DNA of 14,947 nt from RI-92 sp037384645 (GTDB lineage Bacteria > Pseudomonadota > Gammaproteobacteria > UBA6429 > Thiohalophilaceae), in assembly GCA_037384645.1 (NCBI GenBank), contig JARRNT010000073.1, forward strand, positions 1 through 14,947. Reading direction: 5' to 3'. The notes below the pieces were generated by a model, which was not told the DNA's origin, ran no database searches, and worked only from the letters and a program-made list of their open reading frames with translations. The position numbers were made by a program, and so were the translations under genes. This document shows positions 7,918 through 13,526 of the stretch, piece after piece. How positions within the stretch are numbered: the first letter of the stretch is position 1; each line of letters opens with the position of its first letter.

Positions 7918-8136
7918 TCAGCGTCCGCGAAAGACAATTCGACCTTTGCTCAGGTCATAGGGGGTAAGTTGCACGGTGACCTTGTCACCCGTCAGGATAC
8001 GGATGTAATGTTTGCGCATTTTGCCTGAAATATGAGCAGTCACCACGTGTCCATTGTCCAGTTCCACCCGGAACATGGTGTTGGGCAGGGTCTCCACGAC
8101 CGTGCCTTCCATTTCAATATGCTCTTCTTTAGCCAT
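7918..8136 (-). CDS. infA: Translation initiation factor IF-1
   Basis: IF-1 is a small OB-fold protein that binds the ribosomal A site on the 30S subunit during initiation. The product has 72 residues, exactly the E. coli length, and differs from that protein at only a few positions. It begins MAKEEHIEMEGTVVETLPNT and retains GHVVTAHISGKMRK and the C-terminal PYDLSKGRIVFR. A GCGAGGA ribosome binding site lies just upstream of the ATG. The convergent position after clpA is the usual gammaproteobacterial arrangement; the serW tRNA that lies in this gap in E. coli is absent here. It probably has its own promoter, given the 115-bp spacer and a hairpin behind it. Confidence 0.99.
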   Translation of the reverse strand: MAKEEHIEMEGTVVETLPNTMFRVELDNGHVVTAHISGKMRKHYIRILTGDKVTVQLTPYDLSKGRIVFRGR

Positions 8137-8172
8137 TTGTCCTCGCGGAATTTACTCTCCAAACCGCGGCGA

Positions 8173-8201
8173 ATGATGCCTGAAAATGGCAGAATGATCA
8201 A
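8173..8201 (-). promoter_or_regulatory. Candidate infA promoter
   Basis: On the minus strand, TTGATC (8201-8196) and CATCAT (8178-8173) have a 17-bp spacer and lie 37 bp before the infA ATG. Each box matches four of six consensus bases. Position and spacing are good, sequence only moderate. Confidence 0.4.
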
Positions 8202-8210
8202 AATCCCAAA

Positions 8211-8225
8211 GGGGTGGGGTGGGGG
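8211..8225 (+). other. G-run GGGGTGGGGTGGGGG upstream of infA
   Basis: Three G-tracts of 4, 4 and 5 separated by single T lie just upstream of the putative infA promoter, on the strand opposite infA. Only three tracts of at least three G are present, so a standard intramolecular G-quadruplex is not complete. An irregular or two-tetrad one is possible. Confidence 0.4.
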
Positions 8226-8230
8226 TCGAA

Positions 8231-8252
8231 ATCCTGACCGCCCCGGCAGGAT
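8231..8252 (-). terminator. Hairpin at the stop codon of the 78-aa gene
   Basis: ATCCTG-A-CCG pairs with CGG-CAGGAT around a CCC loop (plus-strand sense), giving 9 bp with a one-base bulge. On the minus strand it begins at the stop codon of the 78-aa gene and is followed only by ATTTCG, a poor U-tract. It is a candidate weak terminator or mRNA 3'-end structure separating this gene from infA. Confidence 0.35.
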
Positions 8253-8488
8253 CAGACCGCAATAGCCGTCTGCCATTCCACGTGACTGTAGCTCAGATGC
8301 GGGTGATTGGACTCGGGAGCAATGACGACTTCCATGCCAAGGAATTTGACCAGTTCCCCCAGTCCGGGGATACCCGCCAGGTCCTGGCGAAGTCGTTGAA
8401 AATGCGCCTGGTTGATATAGAGCAGATTCGGGCGCTGTCCGTGTTTGCGCTCAAATTCCGATGCCAGTTTGACGAGATAGCTCAACAT
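8252..8488 (-). CDS. Small conserved-looking protein of unknown function (78 aa)
   Basis: I do not recognise a named domain. I accept it as a gene because a strong AAAGGAG lies about 7 nt before the ATG, the frame fills the gap between bpt and infA, and a TTGACA-type promoter is visible upstream. The 78-residue product starts MLSYLVKLASEFERKHGQRP and has no signal peptide, membrane helix or cysteine. It contains an NLLYINQAHFQRLRQ segment, a GLGELVKFLGMEVVIAPE segment and a C-terminus rich in His, Tyr and Trp. It looks like a small cytosolic alpha/beta fold. I have an impression that similar small proteins occur in other gammaproteobacteria, but I cannot verify this. Its neighbours are translation and N-degron genes. 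Confidence 0.8.
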   Translation of the reverse strand: MLSYLVKLASEFERKHGQRPNLLYINQAHFQRLRQDLAGIPGLGELVKFLGMEVVIAPESNHPHLSYSHVEWQTAIAV

Positions 8489-8514
8489 GCTGCGCTCCTT
8501 TCAAGCTGGTGGTT

Positions 8515-8570
8515 TTGACTAAAACGCACATATTCTTTGACCAAACCATGTCAACACGGTTTCATTGACA
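8515..8570. repeat. Cluster of four TTGAC half-sites
   Basis: TTGAC occurs at 8515-8519, 8537-8541 and 8565-8569, and its complement GTCAA at 8550-8554. The last two form the perfect dyad TGTCAA-N10-TTGACA (8549-8570). The pair at 8537 and 8550 forms TTGAC-N8-GTCAA. The starts at 8515 and 8537 are 22 bp apart. The cluster sits upstream of the 78-aa gene and overlaps its putative promoter, so it could be an operator array. Confidence 0.4.
8527..8554 (-). promoter_or_regulatory. Candidate promoter of the 78-aa gene
   Basis: On the minus strand a perfect TTGACA (8554-8549) is followed after 16 bp by TATGTG (8532-8527), about 38 bp before the ATG. The -35 is ideal and the -10 matches only three of six bases, so it may need an activator or be misassigned. 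Confidence 0.4.
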
Positions 8571-8642
8571 TGAAGCTTTGATGACAGCTTGTACAGAATA
8601 TTATCGGAATGAACAGCTGAGGCTTGAGTAGAAAAATGCGTG

Positions 8643-9377
8643 TCAGTCAGACAGGCTGATTTGCCAGCGATTACCATCAAAGTACTCAAAAGGCCGGAAT
8701 TTGTTTTTGTACGCCATCTTGGCGCATTGCCTGATCCAGTACCCCAGGTACACGTACGCCAGGCCATCGTGAATAGCATTCTCGATCTGCTGCAAAATTG
8801 CATAAGTCCCCAGGCTGCGGGCCTGGAACCGGGGATCATAGAATGTGTAGACGGCAGATAAGCCGTTATCGAGCCAGTCGGTAATCGCAACCGCCAGCAA
8901 TTGCTTGCCCTGGCGAAATTCAAGCAGTCGGGTTTCACACCAATTGGCATAGAGCAGGCGTCGATAATAATCCGGGTTCTCATCATCCATTGAGCTTCCT
9001 GCATGCCGTGACTGCATGTATTGACGATACAGGGCAAAGTGTTCTTCATTGAAGTCGGCGTCACACCAGTGTAGTTCGACGTCCCGATTACGTGTCAGCA
9101 CGCGTTTTTGATTACGCGAGGGTTTGAATGTTTTCACGGGTATACGTACCGGCACACAGGCCTTGCATTGGCCACAGTGCGGTCGGTACAGGTGGTGGCC
9201 GCTGCGGCGAAAACCAATTTCTGCCAGCAGGCTATAGCGGGTTGTATCCAGTTCGCACTGCGGGTCAACAAACAGCGTCACGGCTTCCTGCTCTGGCAGG
9301 TAGCCGCACTCGTGTTCCGGGGTGAGCAAAAAACGCAGGTCATGCAGCGGGTAATAGCGATCGGTTTCATCATTCAT
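8643..9377 (-). CDS. bpt: Aspartate/glutamate leucyltransferase Bpt (arginyltransferase family)
   Basis: Aminoacyl-tRNA-protein transferase of the ATE1 family. Characterised bacterial members move leucine from Leu-tRNA to N-terminal Asp or Glu, creating a ClpS-recognised N-degron. The product has 244 residues, usual for the family (often annotated ate). Family segments in order are: CGYLP (24-28), GFRRSGHHLYRPHCGQCKAC (55-74), the basic SRNQKR (87-92), GLSAVYTFYDP (172-182), SLGTYAILQQI (188-198) and YVYLGYWI with KMAYK (208-223). Cys24 with Cys68, Cys71 and Cys74 could form a metal or Fe-S site, as reported for eukaryotic ATE1; this is inference. Its ATG overlaps the aat stop (ATGAATGA), so the genes share 8 nt and are probably translationally coupled. 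The substrate assignment (Leu rather than Arg) rests on family knowledge. Confidence 0.94.
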   Translation of the reverse strand: MNDETDRYYPLHDLRFLLTPEHECGYLPEQEAVTLFVDPQCELDTTRYSLLAEIGFRRSGHHLYRPHCGQCKACVPVRIPVKTFKPSRNQKRVLTRNRDVELHWCDADFNEEHFALYRQYMQSRHAGSSMDDENPDYYRRLLYANWCETRLLEFRQGKQLLAVAITDWLDNGLSAVYTFYDPRFQARSLGTYAILQQIENAIHDGLAYVYLGYWIRQCAKMAYKNKFRPFEYFDGNRWQISLSD

Positions 9378-10113
9378 GGCGCAGCAAAACCTCGTCGAGA
9401 CTCAGGTCACACTGCCAGTGTCCTGGTTTGCCTGGCTTGTCGCAGTAGTTCTCCAGGTAGCTAATAAAAAGCTTACGTGGTATCTGTTCGGCACCCAGAC
9501 TGCCGAGGTGTTCCGAATAGACCTGGCAGTCGATCAATGCGTATGCCCATTTCTGTAATTGCCTGACCAGATACACAAAGGCAATCTTCGAGGCATCCGT
9601 GCGACGGGAAAACATCGATTCACCAAAAAATATTTTGCCAATACTGATACCGTACAATCCGCCAATGAGCTGTTCCCCGTCCCAGACCTCGATGGAATGC
9701 GCGTGTCCGAGTTTATGTAGCCTGATGTAGGCATTGCGCATTTCTTCCGTGATCCAGGTGCCGAGCCCATCCTTGCGGGGTTTGGCGCACTGCATGATAA
9801 CGTTTTCAAAAGCCGTGTCGAAACGCACCTGGTAATCCTTGCGTTTGAGTGATTTGCGCAAGCTGCGCGATACTTTCAGCGCGTTCAGACGAAGAATGGC
9901 GCGTGGCTGCGGGCACCACCAGAGTATGGGCTGACCATGGCTGTACCAGGGAAAGATTCCGCGTCGATAAGCCGCAAGCAGGCGTTCGACAGATAAATCC
10001 CCGCCAATGGCCAGTAGACCATTCGGCTCTTTCAGCGCCTCGTTGACGTCCGGGAAAAGCGTTTTTGCTTCCGGGTCCAGCCAGTACGGCGCATTTTGCC
10101 CTGATTTGGTCAT
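9370..10113 (-). CDS. aat: Leucyl/phenylalanyl-tRNA-protein transferase
   Basis: Transfers Leu or Phe from aminoacyl-tRNA to proteins with N-terminal Lys or Arg, making them ClpS-ClpAP substrates. The product has 247 residues, slightly longer than the E. coli protein. Family motifs are clear: EPNGLLAIGGDLS (29-41), RGIFPWYS (51-58), ILWWCPQPRAIL (63-74), GTWIT, LGHAHSIEVW (135-144), FFGESMFSR (162-170) and LIDCQV (193-198). Glu165 and Gln197 correspond to the catalytic-site Glu156 and Gln188 of E. coli, with the same 32-residue separation. The WW-S-P of many family members is WW-C-P here, a mild change. The ATG begins one base after the stop of the upstream FemAB-like gene, and the stop overlaps bpt, so it is the middle gene of a compact three-gene unit. 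Confidence 0.97.
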   Translation of the reverse strand: MTKSGQNAPYWLDPEAKTLFPDVNEALKEPNGLLAIGGDLSVERLLAAYRRGIFPWYSHGQPILWWCPQPRAILRLNALKVSRSLRKSLKRKDYQVRFDTAFENVIMQCAKPRKDGLGTWITEEMRNAYIRLHKLGHAHSIEVWDGEQLIGGLYGISIGKIFFGESMFSRRTDASKIAFVYLVRQLQKWAYALIDCQVYSEHLGSLGAEQIPRKLFISYLENYCDKPGKPGHWQCDLSLDEVLLRHE

Positions 10114-10114
10114 G

Positions 10115-11251
10115 TTATTCAGCCGTCGCCTTGAACGGTGAGTGCTCCATGAGACTGTCTATATAATGTTGCATGCTGACCTGTTCGCGTTGCGTGTACT
10201 GGGTGATGACATCGCGAAACTGGGGATGGGCTATCCAGTGCGCTGACCACGTCGGCGTCGGTAAAAATCCGCGGCTGATTTTGTGTTCACCCTGGGCGCC
10301 CGGCTCAAACGATTGCAGACCCTGGCTAATACAGTAATCCAGTCCCTGGTAATAGCAAGCTTCAAAATGCAGACTGTGATACTCGGCCCGGCAACCCCAG
10401 TGACGGCCATAAAGCGTATCACTGCCACGCATGTTGAAAGCAGTGGCAATATAGTCGTTCCCGTCGCGGGCAAAAACCACCACGACATTGCGGGGCATGC
10501 TGCGGCCGATTTCCCGGAAAAAATCGAGGCTGAGCGTCGCCATCCCGCTTTTTCGATCAAAGGTACTGCAATAGAAATCGTGGTAAATCTGCCACAGCTC
10601 TTCCGACATTTCATCGCCATGCCGGATTTCCAGCACGATACCCTGTTCCTGCACCCGGCGGCGCTCGCGTTTTATCTGTTTGCGTTTTTGCGCGGTAAAA
10701 AACGACAAATAGTGATCAAAGCTTTCATAATTGTCGTTCTGCCATTGAAACTGGCAGCCCAGGCGCAGGGCATAGCCCTCGTCACGAAACAACCCGGTAT
10801 CCTCTTCATTAGTGAATAGCCAGTGCAGGGATGACATGTTGTTGTGTTGTGCCAGCTCAAGGCTGTGATCGAGCAAGGCCTTTGCATAGGTTGTATGTGC
10901 TTTGTCTGGCGCGATCAGGAGTCGTGGTCCGGTGGCCGGGGTATATGGTATGGCACAGACCAGTTTGGGGTAGTAGGGCAGGCCGGCGCGATGGTAGGCA
11001 TCAGCCCAGCCCCAGTCAAAGACCAGTTCGCCATAAGAATTGTCCTTGATGTAGAGCGGCATGGCCGCCACCAGCGTACCGTCTTCATAGCCCAGAATGT
11101 GCTGCGGGTACCAGCCGTATTCCTCGAGGCAATGGTTGGTTTCCAGCGCGGAAAGAAAGGCATGCCGGATAAACGGATTGCGGCCATCACCCAGTCGATC
11201 CCAGGCATCGGGATCGACCGTGTTAAGGCGTTCTACAATCTCAAACTGCAT
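10115..11251 (-). CDS. FemAB-like / GNAT-fold acyltransferase (PF04339/COG3146 type)
   Basis: A 378-residue protein of the FemAB-like family once called DUF482, often annotated as a GNAT or peptidoglycan-biosynthesis-like protein. No reaction is firmly established for the family as far as I know. Recognisable family segments are WGWADAYHRAGLPYYPKL (80-97), PYTPATGPRLLI (102-113), a very basic FTAQKRKQIKRERRRV (185-200), LHFEACYYQGLDYCI (294-308) and FEPGAQGEHKISRGFLP (315-331). There is no signal peptide or membrane helix, so it is cytosolic. The stop lies one base before the aat ATG. trxB ends 41 bp upstream on the same strand. Because Aat, Bpt and FemX-type enzymes share a GNAT-like transferase fold and use aminoacyl-tRNA, this protein may be a third transferase of that kind; that is inference from context. 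The ribosome binding site is weak. Confidence 0.88.
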   Translation of the reverse strand: MQFEIVERLNTVDPDAWDRLGDGRNPFIRHAFLSALETNHCLEEYGWYPQHILGYEDGTLVAAMPLYIKDNSYGELVFDWGWADAYHRAGLPYYPKLVCAIPYTPATGPRLLIAPDKAHTTYAKALLDHSLELAQHNNMSSLHWLFTNEEDTGLFRDEGYALRLGCQFQWQNDNYESFDHYLSFFTAQKRKQIKRERRRVQEQGIVLEIRHGDEMSEELWQIYHDFYCSTFDRKSGMATLSLDFFREIGRSMPRNVVVVFARDGNDYIATAFNMRGSDTLYGRHWGCRAEYHSLHFEACYYQGLDYCISQGLQSFEPGAQGEHKISRGFLPTPTWSAHWIAHPQFRDVITQYTQREQVSMQHYIDSLMEHSPFKATAE

Positions 11252-11292
11252 TTTACGTCATGCCTCGCAGTTCGCATGAGCGTTAGCGTGAT

Positions 11293-12252
11293 CTATTTGT
11301 TCTCCAGGTTATCGAGATAGCGTTCAGCGTCCAGTGCGGCCATACAACCTGCACCCGCCGAGGTGATGGCCTGGCGATAGATATGATCCGCCACATCACC
11401 GGCCGCAAATACACCCTCAATGCTGGTCTGGGTGGCATTGCCCGCGCTGCCGCTCCTGATTTTGAGGTAACCGTGATCCATGTCGAGCTGACCCTCGAAG
11501 ATCGCAGTATTGGGTTTGTGACCGATGGCGATAAAAATGCCCATCAGGTCGATATCCTTGGTGCTGCCGTCATTCACATTCTTGATACGTGCGCCGGTAA
11601 CACCACTGTCATCGCCCAGGACTTCCTCGAGGGTATGATTCCACTCGATGGTCACATTGCCATTCTTGGCCTTTTCCATCAGTTGATCCGAGAGGATTTT
11701 TTCAGAACGGAATTTGTCGCGACGATGAATCACGGTGACATGCGAGGCGATGTTCGCCAGGTACAGGGCTTCCTCGACGGCGGTATTACCACCGCCAACC
11801 ACGGCCACCTTCTGATTGCGATAAAAAAATCCGTCACAGGTAGCGCAGGCCGATACCCCCTTGCCGCGAAACGTTTCTTCTGACGGTAACCCGATATACT
11901 GGGCTGAGGCACCGGTCGCAATGATCAGGGCATCGCAGGTGTAGCTGCCGCTGTCACCGGTCAGGGTGAAAGGGCGATTTTTTAAATCCACCTTGTTAAT
12001 GTGATCAAACACAATTTCAGTATGGAAACGCTCGGCATGTTTTTGCATGCGTTCCATCAGGCCTGGGCCGGTCAGGCCTTCCACGTCACCGGGCCAATTG
12101 TCGACTTCAGTGGTGGTCATTAATTGACCGCCTTGTTCCAGGCCCGTGATCACCACCGGTGACAGATTGGCGCGTGCGGCATAAACGGCCGCAGTATAGC
12201 CGGCGGGTCCAGAACCCAGGATGATTAATCGACAATGTTTGGCTTCACTCAT
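11293..12252 (-). CDS. trxB: Thioredoxin-disulfide reductase
   Basis: Cytoplasmic FAD enzyme that passes electrons from NADPH to thioredoxin. The product has 319 residues, typical of the low-molecular-weight bacterial form. The N-terminal FAD-binding motif is GSGPAGYT (13-20). The redox-active CATC is at 136-139. The NADPH domain carries GGGNTA (153-158) and HRRDKFR (176-182), whose arginines indicate NADPH preference. GVFAAGDV (280-287) closes the FAD site. A GGAG lies 6 nt before the ATG. It is divergent from ald and is the first gene of the minus-strand run that continues into the FemAB-like gene, aat and bpt. In E. coli and Pseudomonas trxB occupies the same neighbourhood between aat and ftsK. 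Confidence 0.98.
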   Translation of the reverse strand: MSEAKHCRLIILGSGPAGYTAAVYAARANLSPVVITGLEQGGQLMTTTEVDNWPGDVEGLTGPGLMERMQKHAERFHTEIVFDHINKVDLKNRPFTLTGDSGSYTCDALIIATGASAQYIGLPSEETFRGKGVSACATCDGFFYRNQKVAVVGGGNTAVEEALYLANIASHVTVIHRRDKFRSEKILSDQLMEKAKNGNVTIEWNHTLEEVLGDDSGVTGARIKNVNDGSTKDIDLMGIFIAIGHKPNTAIFEGQLDMDHGYLKIRSGSAGNATQTSIEGVFAAGDVADHIYRQAITSAGAGCMAALDAERYLDNLENK

Positions 12253-12400
12253 TTTCAGCTCCGGTTAAAATGCGTTGGATTAGTCTTAATGCGTAACGAC
12301 TGACAGTGGTGCACAGCAGCAAGTTCAGCAAGGCCGGCGCACAGATATCTGGTCTATGTTACGGAATGGGTTCGAACGGGTAAAGTTACAAGGAGTCGAC
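12253..12400. promoter_or_regulatory. Divergent trxB/ald control region
   Basis: This 148-bp spacer must hold the start signals for both trxB and ald. A perfect 10-bp palindrome, CAGATATCTG, lies at 12342-12351, just before TATGTT (12355-12360), a possible -10 for ald. No acceptable -35 was found for ald, and I could not choose a convincing trxB promoter. Confidence 0.3.
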
Positions 12401-13462
12401 ATGCGAATTGGTATCCCGAAAGAAATCAAACCACGCGAAGGGCGGGTCGCGCTCATTCCGGCCGCTTGTGCCCAGTTAGTCCAGCACGGACATGAGGTTT
12501 TTATGCAAAGCGAGGCCGGCGTCCAGAGCGGTTATCTCGATGCCGATTACCAGGCCGCCGGGGTGACCATCCTGCCCGATGCCCCGGCAGTCTATGGCCA
12601 GGCCCAGTTGCTGGTCAAAGTCAAAGAGCCGCAACCGCAAGAACTCGAATTGCTACGTGCTGATCAGCTGTTATTTTCCTACCTGCATCTGGCGGCGGCA
12701 CCGGCCTTACTGACCGGCCTGCGTGAGATCGGGTTGACGGCGGTGGCCTTTGAGACCGTGCAGGCAGGGCGCAGCTTACCGTTACTGGCGCCCATGAGCG
12801 ACATTGCCGGCCGGCTTGCCGTGCAGACGGGCGCCACCTTGCTGCAACAACATCACGGTGGGCGAGGCGTATTACTGGGCGGTCTGCCGGCCGCGGAGCG
12901 GGGCCACGTGGTCATCCTCGGTGCCGGGGTCGCCGGCGGCAATGCGGCCCTGATGGCCCAGGCCATCGGCGCCGAAGTGACTGTGTTTGACCCCAATCGC
13001 GACAAGCTGGCCGCCATGCGTGTCCTGGGCCCCAATGTCACGGGCCTGCATCCTTACCGGTTCGCCATCGAAGAACATGTCCAGCGTGCTGATTTACTCA
13101 TCGGCGCGGTCCTGATCCCCGGGGCCCAGGCACCGCACCTGGTGACCGCCGACATGGTGCGCCGGATGCCGGCAGGCAGCGTCATTATCGATATCTCTGT
13201 CGACCAGGGCGGCTGTATCGAGACAACTCGGCCAACCGACTACAATCAGCCCACCTTTGTTTGGGAGGGGGTCGTACATTTCGGCGTCACCAATATGCCC
13301 GGCGCCGTCCCACGAACCGCTTCGCAGGCATTGTCGGCCTCACTCGTCCCATATATCCTGCAATTGACCGAAACGGGCTGGGATGCCAATCCTGAACTGG
13401 CCGCGGGCATTAATGTGCGAGCCGGAGAAGTGGTCCATCCCGCGCTGCAGAATGTGGCGTGA
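12401..13462 (+). CDS. ald: Alanine dehydrogenase
   Basis: NAD-dependent enzyme that interconverts L-alanine and pyruvate plus ammonia. From the ATG at 12401 it has 353 residues, a little shorter than the usual 370. Catalytic and substrate residues match the family: Arg15, Lys75 (VKVKEP), His96 (YLHLAA) and Asp268 (SVDQGG, Asp270 in the M. tuberculosis enzyme). The Rossmann motif GAGVAG is at 174-179. NVRAGEVVHPAL near the end is also typical. The frame is open to an ATG at 12356, but 12401 is preferred: AAGGAG lies 7 nt upstream and MRIGIPKEIK is the family's usual start. The gene sits between trxB and ftsK, where E. coli has lrp. Another member of the AlaDH/PNT family is unlikely given the DQGG and KVKEP motifs. 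Confidence 0.95.
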   Translation: MRIGIPKEIKPREGRVALIPAACAQLVQHGHEVFMQSEAGVQSGYLDADYQAAGVTILPDAPAVYGQAQLLVKVKEPQPQELELLRADQLLFSYLHLAAAPALLTGLREIGLTAVAFETVQAGRSLPLLAPMSDIAGRLAVQTGATLLQQHHGGRGVLLGGLPAAERGHVVILGAGVAGGNAALMAQAIGAEVTVFDPNRDKLAAMRVLGPNVTGLHPYRFAIEEHVQRADLLIGAVLIPGAQAPHLVTADMVRRMPAGSVIIDISVDQGGCIETTRPTDYNQPTFVWEGVVHFGVTNMPGAVPRTASQALSASLVPYILQLTETGWDANPELAAGINVRAGEVVHPALQNVA

Positions 13463-13480
13463 TTCATTGATATTCCCTAT

Positions 13481-13513
13481 TAATACTAGTAAGTTACGAG
13501 TATTAGTTAATAC
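13481..13513. repeat. Overlapping TAATAC dyads in the ftsK leader
   Basis: TAATACTAGTAA (13481-13492), a central G, and TTACGAGTATTA (13494-13505) form a 25-bp near-perfect palindrome with one mismatched pair. The right arm is reused in a second perfect dyad, GTATTA-GT-TAATAC (13500-13513). TAATAC thus occurs three times in alternating orientation within 33 bp, directly upstream of the ftsK GTG. It lacks a T-run, so an operator is more likely than a terminator. Confidence 0.5.
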
Positions 13514-13526
13514 GGTAGTTTAAGAA

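Noticed and set aside
7071..7937. 288-residue minus-strand reading frame
   Set aside because: Mostly antisense to the second ATPase module of clpA and crosses the terminator and the infA end; not a gene.
8519..9064. 181-residue minus-strand reading frame overlapping bpt
   Set aside because: Alternative frame of bpt; the bpt frame has the family motifs, this one has none.
11252..11292. CATGC/GCATG inverted repeat between trxB and the FemAB-like gene
   Set aside because: Only 5-bp arms in a short intergenic gap; expected by chance and not a convincing terminator.
11383..11883. 166-residue plus-strand reading frame
   Set aside because: Antisense to trxB, which has all catalytic motifs.
12356..12400. 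15-codon N-terminal extension of ald from the ATG at 12356
   Set aside because: The ATG at 12401 has a strong AAGGAG and matches the family start, and the extension is not conserved-looking.
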